Shown here: one piece after another, positions 1-5,414 of the stretch
How positions within the stretch are numbered: position 1 is the stretch's first letter
Layout of the letters: every line of letters starts with the position of its first letter
From: Gammaproteobacteria bacterium
Lineage (GTDB): Bacteria; Pseudomonadota; Gammaproteobacteria; Steroidobacterales; MnTg04
NCBI GenBank assembly: GCA_027297845.1
Contig: JAPUHG010000125.1
Coordinates: 1-5,414 of the forward strand
Direction of reading: 5' to 3'
Length of the DNA: 5,414 bases
Translations under genes and position numbers: made by a program
The notes under the pieces: generated by a model
Told to the model about the DNA's origin: nothing
Database searches by the model: none
Seen by the model: only the letters and a program-made list of their open reading frames with translations

Positions 1-681
1 TGGAGTTTCTTCAATGATTTTTGTATCTTCATCAGCAATCTCAAGCGCCAGCTTGACCGCGTCGATAGTGCCATCGACTGAGCCACCAATGTCGATATCG
101 ATAAATGGGAATCGTTTGTTGAAAAAGATATCTCCCATGTGCAGCACATTGGCCGATGGGAAATAAATCATCGAATCACCATCGGTGTGCGCCGGGGCCA
201 CGTGAAAGGCCTGTATTTCATCCTCGTTGATGAAAAAGCTGATCCGGTCATTGAAGGTAACTATCGGCAATGCCGCTTCAGGCGCCGCCGGAATCCGACC
301 GCCGATCAATTTCCTGAATTGTTCGGTGCTCATTCTGCTGCGCACATTGTCGTGGGCAATTATTAACGCACCGGCTTTGCCAAGGTTTTCGTTGCCACCG
401 GTGTGGTCGCCATGCCAGTGCGTGTTCAGTACAAATCTGACGGGCTGGTCAGTTACTTTGCCGATCGCATCGAGTATGGCCGGCGTCAGTGGTGCATATT
501 GGTCGTCGATCATGAAAACGCCATCGTCGCCTATCGACAGACCGATATTGCCGCCGCGCCCTTCGAGCATATAAATATGTTCGCTCAACTGCTGGACTTT
601 GATTTCGACTTCCTCCTGCGACCATGCGGTTGTGGTGGGAATCAGCAATGTTGCGATCAGCCAGTAAATTGTATTCTTCAT
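1..681 (-). CDS. Exported metallo-beta-lactamase-fold hydrolase (3' end outside window)
   Basis: I translated this frame by hand from the ATG at 681. It stays open for 227 residues to the left edge, so the C-terminus is missing. Residues 1-21 look like a Sec signal peptide with likely cleavage A-W-S|Q, so the enzyme should act in the periplasm. The metal-binding motif H-W-H-G-D-H is at residues 88-93, within NTHWHGDHTGGN. A second histidine ligand is probably H165 (PAHTDGDS), and the bridging Asp is probably D184 (HMGD). This order is typical of the large MBL-fold hydrolase family (COG0491-like). The substrate cannot be told: hydrolysis of a lactam, thioester, lactone or other ester are all possible. 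An AGGGA ribosome site lies at 689-693, 7 bases before the ATG. The 43-base gap after the asparaginase-domain gene suggests co-transcription. Oddly, the last visible residues, TKIIEETP, stand where relatives usually have TKIIPGHG. The family is secure; the function is unknown. Confidence 0.9.
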   Translation of the reverse strand, partial: MKNTIYWLIATLLIPTTTAWSQEEVEIKVQQLSEHIYMLEGRGGNIGLSIGDDGVFMIDDQYAPLTPAILDAIGKVTDQPVRFVLNTHWHGDHTGGNENLGKAGALIIAHDNVRSRMSTEQFRKLIGGRIPAAPEAALPIVTFNDRISFFINEDEIQAFHVAPAHTDGDSMIYFPSANVLHMGDIFFNKRFPFIDIDIGGSVDGTIDAVKLALEIADEDTKIIEETP

Positions 682-724
682 TTATCCATCCCTTAGTGAT
701 GATTTGCCAGTAAGCCCGATTTAC

Positions 725-1207
725 TCAGATTTTTTCAAAACAGTTTCGTTCCCGGTTCTTGCGAACTTTGTCGGCATCGAAAACTCTACCGTTCATCGCA
801 ATATAGACGCCCGGAGGTTTACATTGGACCGCCCCTACCGCCAGCCCGGCATTGAAAACAGCATCGGTGATTTGAAAACGGGCCGGACTGAGCGCCCCTG
901 TCAATATAACCGTTCGTTGTCCGACATCACCCAACGCGGCCGCAGTCTCAGTCATTGTATCGGTGCCGTGAGTGATTAGCACGTAGCGTGCATCACCCGC
1001 CATGACCGTGTCGCGGATCAGTTTGCGGTCTTCGTCCGTGAGATCCAGGCTGTCTTTGCGCATCAACGGAACGATTTCATAATCGAATTCGGCACCTCCG
1101 TCCTGAAGTACCTTGCCTATTAATGGCTCGCCGATTTCGAATTCGCTCGTGGCGTCAAAATAAATTTTGTCGATCGTACCACCGGTCGCAATTATCTTTA
1201 AGCGCAT
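725..1207 (-). CDS. Stand-alone asparaginase N-terminal domain protein
   Basis: This 160-residue protein matches the N-terminal domain of type I/II L-asparaginases, which hydrolyse asparagine to aspartate and ammonia. Seen directly: ATGGTID at residues 7-13 with nucleophile-type T11; KDS at 51-53; HGTDTM at 80-85 with T82 and D83; LTGALSP at 102-108; and a K150 that aligns by eye with the catalytic Lys of E. coli AnsB. The whole C-terminal domain of normal asparaginases (about 330 residues in all) is absent. The protein ends cleanly at TGA, and short proteins of this kind are known as asparaginase domain-containing proteins, so this need not be a broken gene. The position of AnsB Tyr25 appears to be Phe (F23, in SEFEIG). 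No signal peptide is seen, so it is probably cytoplasmic. I chose the ATG at 1207 because the ATGG motif begins six residues later, AGG lies 6 bases upstream, and a promoter sits just before it. A longer start at 1303 would run through that promoter and into the NfeD gene. Actual asparaginase activity is unproven. Confidence 0.88.
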   Translation of the reverse strand: MRLKIIATGGTIDKIYFDATSEFEIGEPLIGKVLQDGGAEFDYEIVPLMRKDSLDLTDEDRKLIRDTVMAGDARYVLITHGTDTMTETAAALGDVGQRTVILTGALSPARFQITDAVFNAGLAVGAVQCKPPGVYIAMNGRVFDADKVRKNRERNCFEKI

Positions 1208-1214
1208 ATCTCGC

Positions 1215-1245
1215 CTGACCACGTCATTTCGGCGCAAAGTATAGC
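1215..1245 (+). promoter_or_regulatory. Weak candidate promoter for the NfeD-slipin operon
   Basis: On the plus strand TATAGC (1240-1245) could be a -10 box, and CTGACC (1215-1220) resembles a -35 box, but the 19-base spacing is long and both match poorly. The candidate -10 overlaps the -10 of the opposing promoter, so the two would compete for polymerase. An alternative sigma factor, or a promoter inside the asparaginase-domain gene, is equally possible. Confidence 0.22.
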
Positions 1246-1266
1246 CTCTTCCTGTTACCATGGTAA
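1238..1266 (-). promoter_or_regulatory. Sigma70-type promoter for the asparaginase-domain/MBL operon
   Basis: Read on the minus strand, the -35 box TTACCA (1261-1266, 4 of 6 matches to TTGACA) and the -10 box TATACT (1238-1243, 5 of 6 matches to TATAAT) are separated by exactly 17 bases. Transcription would start near 1231, giving a leader of roughly 25 bases before the ATG at 1207. The -35 box is half of a perfect palindrome, so a protein bound there would block it. This is prediction from sequence only. Confidence 0.6.
1255..1266. promoter_or_regulatory. Perfect 12-bp palindrome, possible operator
   Basis: TTACCATGGTAA reads identically on both strands with no mismatch or spacer. It lies between two divergent operons, covers the -35 box of the minus-strand promoter, and sits just upstream of the NfeD ribosome-binding site. 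A dimeric regulator binding here could repress the minus-strand operon and also affect the plus-strand one. The match to any specific regulator is unknown. Confidence 0.4.
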
Positions 1267-1271
1267 TGACG

Positions 1272-1277
1272 AAGGGG
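1272..1277 (+). promoter_or_regulatory. Ribosome-binding site that sets the NfeD start
   Basis: AAGGGG ends 6 bases before the ATG at 1284, which is good Shine-Dalgarno spacing. The in-frame ATGs at 1260 and 1266 lie upstream of this site and have no comparable signal, and the protein from 1284 begins with a normal signal peptide. This favours 1284 over the longer 465-residue reading. Confidence 0.7.
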
Positions 1278-1283
1278 TCACCG

Positions 1284-2657
1284 ATGTTTCTGCGCATCCG
1301 CAATTTTTTGCTACTTGCCTTTCTTTTGGCAACGCCGGCCTCGGTCCAGGAAAACAGTACCGCCTACTTGCTGAAGATTGACGGGGGCATCGGGCCGGCA
1401 ACCAGCGAATATCTGACCAACGGCATCGCCGACGCGGCCGAGGAAAATGCCAGTTTGGTGATCATCCAGATGAATACACCGGGAGGTCTCGATTCGTCAA
1501 TGCGAGATATCATCCATGCCATTTTGCAATCATCGGTGCCTGTGGTCGGCTACGTTGCGCCATCCGGATCAAGAGCCGCGAGCGCCGGCACTTATATCAT
1601 GTACGCCAGTCATATCGCAGCGATGGCGCCGGCAACGAATATCGGTTCTGCAACGCCTGTGCAGATTGGCGTCGAGGGACCAAGAAAACCCGGCGCGGAG
1701 GATGAGGAGGACGATGCCGATGGCGCCGAACCAAAATCCGAGTCGCAGGGTGAAGGCACGACCGCGATGGAACGCAAAGTGATTAACGATGCAGTTGCCT
1801 ATATACGCGGGCTGGCGGAATTGCGAAACAGAAATGTCGACTGGGCGGAAAAAGCGGTTCGCGAGGCGGTAAATGTAACGGCGACGGAGGCGCTTGAACT
1901 CGGGATCATCGATCTGATTGCGGAAAGTCCCCAGCAGCTTTTGCAGGAGATTGACGGGATGAGCGTCGAAGTGGATGGCAAGATCGAAACGCTGACCACG
2001 GCCGGGCTTGCGGTTACTGAGATCGAGCCGACCTGGCGAAACAAGCTGTTATCGGTCATTACCGACCCATCGGTTGCCTATATGTTGTTGATGCTGGGAA
2101 TTTACGGCTTGATTTTCGAAGGCTACAATCCCGGTGCAATATTACCTGGCGTTGTTGGCGCGATTTCTATCCTGCTGGCCTTGTATGCGTTTCAGATCCT
2201 GCCGGTCAATTACGCCGGACTCGGTCTGATTGCGCTCGGTGTCATTTTGCTTATCGCGGAGGTCTTTGCGCCCAGTTTTGGCGCTCTCGGTATCGGCGGA
2301 GTAATTGCGCTGGTGTCCGGGTCGATCATACTGATGGACACCGATGTGCCGGGTTACCAGATTTCTCGCAGTCTGATACTTTCGGTCGCCATTTTGAGTA
2401 GTGCCATGATTGTTGGCATTGTCTATTTCGCGATTCGCGCGCGCAGTCGGCCGGTCGTCAGCGGTAGCGAGCAAATGATCGGCATGACCGGGACTGCGCG
2501 AGGCAAAATCGGACTCAAAGGCACGGCATTTGTTCATGGTGAATTGTGGCAGGCACACGCCAGCGACAAAATCCCGGATGGACAGCAAATCAGGGTCATT
2601 GGCATCAATGGATTGAAACTGACTGTCGAGGCCACGCATAACACAGAGGGGACCTAG
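1284..2657 (+). CDS. Long-form NfeD membrane serine protease (ClpP-like domain plus OB-fold domain)
   Basis: From the ATG at 1284 the protein has 457 residues. Residues 1-19 form a signal peptide. A ClpP/SppA-like domain spans about 27-220: NTPGG at 64-68, the nucleophile S100 in RAASAGTYI, and the general base K165 in RKVINDAVAYIR, matching the Ser-Lys dyad of PH1510 from Pyrococcus horikoshii. About five membrane segments follow, near 262-280, 284-305, 308-330, 332-352 and 362-384. The C-terminal NfeD OB-fold domain runs from about 398 to 452 (MIGMTGTARGKIG, GELWQA, IRVIGINGLKLTVEA). Family knowledge says such proteins act with a slipin encoded next door, cleaving its C-terminal hydrophobic region and affecting membrane organisation. 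The slipin gene starts 2 bases after this stop, as expected for an operon. An acidic stretch at residues 131-160 lies between the catalytic Ser and Lys. The identification is firm; the native substrate here is inferred. Confidence 0.95.
   Translation: MFLRIRNFLLLAFLLATPASVQENSTAYLLKIDGGIGPATSEYLTNGIADAAEENASLVIIQMNTPGGLDSSMRDIIHAILQSSVPVVGYVAPSGSRAASAGTYIMYASHIAAMAPATNIGSATPVQIGVEGPRKPGAEDEEDDADGAEPKSESQGEGTTAMERKVINDAVAYIRGLAELRNRNVDWAEKAVREAVNVTATEALELGIIDLIAESPQQLLQEIDGMSVEVDGKIETLTTAGLAVTEIEPTWRNKLLSVITDPSVAYMLLMLGIYGLIFEGYNPGAILPGVVGAISILLALYAFQILPVNYAGLGLIALGVILLIAEVFAPSFGALGIGGVIALVSGSIILMDTDVPGYQISRSLILSVAILSSAMIVGIVYFAIRARSRPVVSGSEQMIGMTGTARGKIGLKGTAFVHGELWQAHASDKIPDGQQIRVIGINGLKLTVEATHNTEGT
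2646..2651 (+). promoter_or_regulatory. Slipin ribosome-binding site inside the end of the NfeD gene
   Basis: GAGGGG lies 8 bases before the slipin ATG at 2660 and within the last codons of the NfeD gene. Ribosomes finishing NfeD would cross this site, which supports translational coupling of the pair. Confidence 0.65.
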
Positions 2658-2659
2658 CC

Positions 2660-3412
2660 ATGTTTGGCACTTTTTTCTACATCGTCATCGCGGTCGTTTT
2701 TCTTTTTTTTGCCGCGATCAAGATTCTCAAGGAATACGAGCGTGGTGTGGTTTTTCTGCTGGGCCGCTTCTACAAGGTGAAAGGACCCGGATTGATCATC
2801 ATCATTCCTGGCATCCAGAAAATGGTACGCGTCGATCTGCGGCTTATCGTCATGGATGTGCCGACCCAGGATGTCATTTCCAAAGACAATGTATCGGTCA
2901 AGGTTAACGCCGTCATCTATTTTCGAGTGGTGGATCCTGAAAAAGCGATTATCCAGGTGGCCAATTACTTTGAAGCGACCAGCCAGCTGGCCCAGACGAC
3001 GCTACGCTCGGTTCTCGGCCAGCACGAGCTGGATGAGATGCTGTCGGAAAGAGACAAGCTCAATCATGATATTCAAGCCATACTCGATGAGAGCACTGAT
3101 TCATGGGGTATCAAGGTCGCGAATGTCGAAATCAAACATGTGGATATTGATGAGAGCATGATACGGGCTATCGCCAAGCAGGCGGAGGCGGAACGAACCC
3201 GGCGGGCCAAAATTATTCACGCCGAGGGCGAAAAACAGGCTGCCGTGGCGTTGGTCGAAGCAGCCGCATTGTTGTCGGTAGAACCCAATGCCATGCAGCT
3301 TCGCTACCTGCAGACACTAACTGATATCGCCGGTGATAAGAGTTCGACGATCGTGTTCCCGTTGCCGATGGATCTCATCACACCGCTCTTGAAAAAATCA
3401 GGAAACGATTGA
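2660..3412 (+). CDS. Slipin (stomatin-like SPFH/Band 7 membrane protein)
   Basis: This 250-residue protein has the usual bacterial slipin length and layout. Residues 1-21 form one N-terminal membrane helix. The SPFH/PHB domain follows at about 24-175, beginning EYERGVVFLLGRF and including GPGLIIIIPG and DVISKDNVSVKVNAVIYFRV. A charged, probably coiled-coil stretch at about 165-200 holds AKQAEAERTRRAKIIHAEGE. The conserved tail MQLRYLQTL (212-220) leads to STIVFPLPMDLI (229-240). Slipins oligomerise on the inner membrane and organise membrane microdomains. The tail is the region equivalent to the one cut by NfeD in P. horikoshii. Two bases separate this start from the NfeD stop. The gene is complete and appears intact. 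QmcA, HflK and HflC belong to the same superfamily, but the short length, the tail motif and the NfeD neighbour favour slipin. Confidence 0.95.
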   Translation: MFGTFFYIVIAVVFLFFAAIKILKEYERGVVFLLGRFYKVKGPGLIIIIPGIQKMVRVDLRLIVMDVPTQDVISKDNVSVKVNAVIYFRVVDPEKAIIQVANYFEATSQLAQTTLRSVLGQHELDEMLSERDKLNHDIQAILDESTDSWGIKVANVEIKHVDIDESMIRAIAKQAEAERTRRAKIIHAEGEKQAAVALVEAAALLSVEPNAMQLRYLQTLTDIAGDKSSTIVFPLPMDLITPLLKKSGND

Positions 3413-3453
3413 ATCCAAACACTGGGTTCGGCGCGCTCTGTTTGCGAGTCCGG
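3413..3453. other. Convergent intergenic gap with no clear terminator
   Basis: The slipin gene and the sensor kinase gene end facing each other across 41 bases. I looked for a GC-rich stem followed by a T run on either strand and found only a weak 3-bp CTC/GAG pairing without a T tract. Termination here may be Rho-dependent, or the transcripts may overlap. Confidence 0.5.
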
Positions 3454-4806
3454 TTAACTAAAATCGCCAAAGCGTAGAGAAATGCGGGCACCGCCCAGTT
3501 CGCTTTCCGCCACGTTCAGCCGGCCGCTGTACAGTTCGGTAATCTCGCGCACGACTGCCAGGCCGATACCCTGGCCGGGCATGCGCTCGTCGCCTCGGAC
3601 TCCTTTGCCTAGCACGTCCTCCCTCTTGTCTGCCGGGATACCGGGACCGTCATCCTCTACCGAAAGTTCCAGCCCCGGTCGTTTCTCGCCGCTGAGTACA
3701 TTGGCGGTCACCCTGATTTTCGAGTGGCCCCATTTGCAGGCGTTGTCCATCAGGTTACCCATCATTTCGAGCAAATCGTCTTTGGCGCCAAAGAATTTTG
3801 CACGCGGAGCGATCTCAAGCTCTATCTCCAGGCCCTTGTGCAAGTAAACCTTGTCCAGAGCCTCACGCAGGTCGTGCAATGTTTCCCGCACATCGACCGG
3901 CTCCTGGCCCAACCCGCTTACCCCGGTAACGCTGGCTCGTTTCAACTGGAAATCGACAATATCCCGCATCCTGGCCAGTTGCCGCGCCAGCTTCTCCCGA
4001 TCCGGCGTTTCGGACTCCTCCAGCAGGCTGGTACCGGCCGCCAGCGGCGTTTTCAGGCTGTGAGCCAGGTTATCCAGGGTGTCGCGATATCTTTTCAGGC
4101 GTCCGCGCTCGCTTACGATCAGTGCGTTCAGATTGGCGGTCACACCGGTCAACTCCCGCGGGTAGCCACTGCTGAGCTCACTGAGTTCCCCGCTTTCAAT
4201 GGCCGCGATTTCCTTTTCTACCTGACGCAATGGCTGCAGGCCTTGTCGCAAAACCAGTGCCTGGGCTATCAACAGAAAAACGATAAGCCCGCTGAACCAG
4301 GTCAATAGTTTTTTGCGAAACGCGGCGACCTGTGCGAGATGACTTTCCATGTCATGGGCCACGGTCAGTCGGTATTGCCTTGATTCCCGATTATCGAATT
4401 CCCATTCGATACCCATGGACAGGGCCATCAGTAATTGATTATTCGGTCCCTCAAGTCGGCGCGTATATGACTCCCCCGGATCCAGCCAGCCACCGAAATC
4501 GAGGCTCCCCAGCAGGGAAGGAGAACGCCACACGCGCCCGCCATCGGGTTCGACGATTTCACCATAAAGACCGGAACCGGGGCTGAGAAATCGTGCCTCG
4601 GTGAGGTCATCCGGCATGACCAGCGTTGGCCCCGAGACCTCAACCACGGCCCCCAGCAGGGTCAGGATCTGAACCCGCAGGAGATCTTCAAGGGCCTGGT
4701 TACCCGCCTCGCGAAATGCAGTATCCAGAATTACCCCGGCGGCACCGAGAAATATCACCAGCAACAACGTGCTTGGTAGCAACAGTCTCCGGCTCATGGA
4801 TTGCAT
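3454..4806 (-). CDS. PhoQ-like membrane sensor histidine kinase
   Basis: This 450-residue protein has two membrane segments (about 9-29 and 168-187) around a periplasmic sensor domain of about 135 residues containing GLYGEIVEPDGG and WRSPSLLG. A HAMP-like linker follows (about 188-240). The dimerisation box LDNLAHSLKTPLA puts the phosphorylated histidine at H249; HSLKTPLA is typical of PhoQ. The ATP-binding domain shows NLMDNACKWG (N box, 351-360), DDGPGIP (385-391) and GQGIGLAVV (411-419). On sensing an envelope signal it should phosphorylate the adjacent PhoP-like regulator. The ATG at 4806 overlaps the regulator's stop codon in TGATG, implying translational coupling, with a weak GAGG at 4817-4820. 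The ATG at 4797 is an alternative without a ribosome site. The ligand is unknown: Mg2+ and antimicrobial peptides are known for enterobacterial PhoQ, but this sensor domain may differ. Confidence 0.93.
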   Translation of the reverse strand: MQSMSRRLLLPSTLLLVIFLGAAGVILDTAFREAGNQALEDLLRVQILTLLGAVVEVSGPTLVMPDDLTEARFLSPGSGLYGEIVEPDGGRVWRSPSLLGSLDFGGWLDPGESYTRRLEGPNNQLLMALSMGIEWEFDNRESRQYRLTVAHDMESHLAQVAAFRKKLLTWFSGLIVFLLIAQALVLRQGLQPLRQVEKEIAAIESGELSELSSGYPRELTGVTANLNALIVSERGRLKRYRDTLDNLAHSLKTPLAAGTSLLEESETPDREKLARQLARMRDIVDFQLKRASVTGVSGLGQEPVDVRETLHDLREALDKVYLHKGLEIELEIAPRAKFFGAKDDLLEMMGNLMDNACKWGHSKIRVTANVLSGEKRPGLELSVEDDGPGIPADKREDVLGKGVRGDERMPGQGIGLAVVREITELYSGRLNVAESELGGARISLRFGDFS

Positions 4807-5414
4807 CAGTCGGCGGCCTCGATGTTGAAGCGGTATCCCCTCCCTCGTAAGGTTTCGATGGGATTAATGCTGTTGTCCGGGTCGAGTTTGCGGCGCAGCC
4901 GACCTACCAGCACCTCAATAACGTTACTGTCCCGTTCGAAATCCTGGTTATAAAGGCGATCGGTCAGCTCCGATTTCGATATCACGCGGCCTGCGCTCAG
5001 CATCAGACATTCGAGCAGGCGGTATTCGAAAGCGGTAAGAACGATCTCCTCATCACTGACCGTGACGGTTTGTGCGGATGTATCCATGTGGACATTAGCG
5101 CATGAAATTACGGGACTGGCGAAGCCGCCGGCGCGCCGGATCAGGGCGTTTACCCTGGCGATGAGTTCCTCGAGCTGAAACGGCTTGGTCAGATAGTCGT
5201 CAGCCCCCGAGGACAGCCCATCGACTTTCTCCTGCCAGCGATCCCTTGCTGTCAGTATCAGTATTGGGAAGCCAAGCTCCTTTTCGCGAATCGTACGAAT
5301 CAGGTCCATCCCCGACATGATCGGCAGCCCCAGGTCGATAATTGCGAGGTCCGGCTTGAACTCTTCCGCGTAATAAAGTCCTTCCTGGCCATCTCCAGCG
5401 GTATCGACTACATG
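4806..5414 (-). CDS. PhoP-like OmpR-family response regulator (N-terminus outside window)
   Basis: The frame is open to the right edge and gives 202 residues; about 24 N-terminal residues, including the acidic pocket residues, are missing by comparison with PhoP (about 223 residues). The first in-frame Met inside the window (5318) falls after the phosphorylation site and is not the true start. The receiver domain shows IIDLGLP, with the phospho-acceptor Asp encoded at 5334-5336, then ILTA and the conserved Lys in LTKPFQ. The C-terminal winged-helix DNA-binding domain covers roughly the last 95 residues, with LTAFEYRLLECLM, the recognition region RDSNVIEVLVGRLRRKL and the wing ETLRGRGYRF. It should bind promoter DNA when phosphorylated by the kinase encoded directly after it. 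IIDLGLP and the HSLKTPLA partner both favour the PhoP/PhoQ group over other OmpR-type pairs. Its targets cannot be read from this window. Confidence 0.93.
   Translation of the reverse strand, partial: HVVDTAGDGQEGLYYAEEFKPDLAIIDLGLPIMSGMDLIRTIREKELGFPILILTARDRWQEKVDGLSSGADDYLTKPFQLEELIARVNALIRRAGGFASPVISCANVHMDTSAQTVTVSDEEIVLTAFEYRLLECLMLSAGRVISKSELTDRLYNQDFERDSNVIEVLVGRLRRKLDPDNSINPIETLRGRGYRFNIEAAD

Noticed and set aside
139..979. Several plus-strand open frames opposite the metallo-hydrolase and asparaginase-domain genes
   Set aside because: The minus-strand frames carry the family motifs (HWHGDH, GGTID, HGTDTM); the plus-strand ones show none.
1208..1303. A longer start at 1303 for the asparaginase-domain protein
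   Set aside because: The 32 extra residues are basic and unlike the family, run through the predicted promoter, and overlap the NfeD signal-peptide region. The ATG at 1207 fits the family start.
2142..2639. A 165-codon open frame antisense to the NfeD gene
   Set aside because: It lies wholly opposite a strongly conserved coding region, its protein is Arg/Asp/Asn-rich with no recognisable domain, and it has no supporting context.
2703..2710. A run of eight T near the start of the slipin gene as a possible phase-variation tract
   Set aside because: It encodes Leu-Phe-Phe in the N-terminal membrane helix, the frame is intact, and eight bases is short for a slippage switch.
3413..3453. A bidirectional terminator between the convergent genes
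   Set aside because: No stable stem with a T tract could be drawn on either strand.
3724..4308. A 194-codon open frame antisense to the sensor kinase gene
   Set aside because: It is a shadow of the kinase reading frame; the kinase has clear H, N and G boxes and this frame has no recognisable motif.

Overview
The window holds six protein-coding genes on both strands, packed with gaps of 1 to 76 bases. Base composition looks moderately GC-rich. The gene families suggest a gammaproteobacterium, possibly an environmental or marine one: a PhoP/PhoQ-type two-component pair, a long NfeD protein next to a slipin, a secreted metallo-beta-lactamase-fold hydrolase, and a short asparaginase-domain protein. 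The PhoP/PhoQ-like pair is the main support. The placement is inference; there is no rRNA or other marker here. I see no tRNA, rRNA, CRISPR array, insertion sequence or long repeat.

Layout. (1) Bases 1-1207, minus strand: a probable two-gene operon. An asparaginase N-domain protein (725-1207) comes first, followed after 43 bases by an exported metallo-hydrolase (start at 681) whose 3' end lies outside the window. (2) Bases 1208-1283: a 76-base divergent control region. It holds a good sigma70-type promoter for the minus-strand operon (TTACCA, 17 bp, TATACT) and a perfect 12-bp palindrome, TTACCATGGTAA, covering its -35 box. The plus-strand promoter is less clear. (3) Bases 1284-3412, plus strand: an NfeD membrane protease and a slipin (stomatin-like) protein, separated by 2 bases. 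(4) Bases 3413-3453: a short convergent gap. (5) Bases 3454-5414, minus strand: a PhoP-like response regulator, cut by the right edge, overlapping by one base a PhoQ-like sensor kinase (TGATG junction).

How the parts relate. The NfeD/slipin pair is a known membrane-quality or microdomain module. In Pyrococcus horikoshii the ClpP-like domain of NfeD (PH1510) cleaves the C-terminal hydrophobic segment of the neighbouring stomatin (PH1511). Both catalytic residues of that protease (Ser and Lys) and the hydrophobic C-terminal segment of the slipin are present here. The PhoPQ-like pair points to envelope-stress or cation sensing. That these operons work together is only suggested by their proximity and shared envelope theme.

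I do not see a clearly undescribed system. The points most worth a second look are the palindromic divergent control region, the single-domain asparaginase-like protein with an apparent Tyr-to-Phe change, the acidic insert between the catalytic Ser and Lys of NfeD, and the loss of the expected PGHG motif at the visible end of the metallo-hydrolase.
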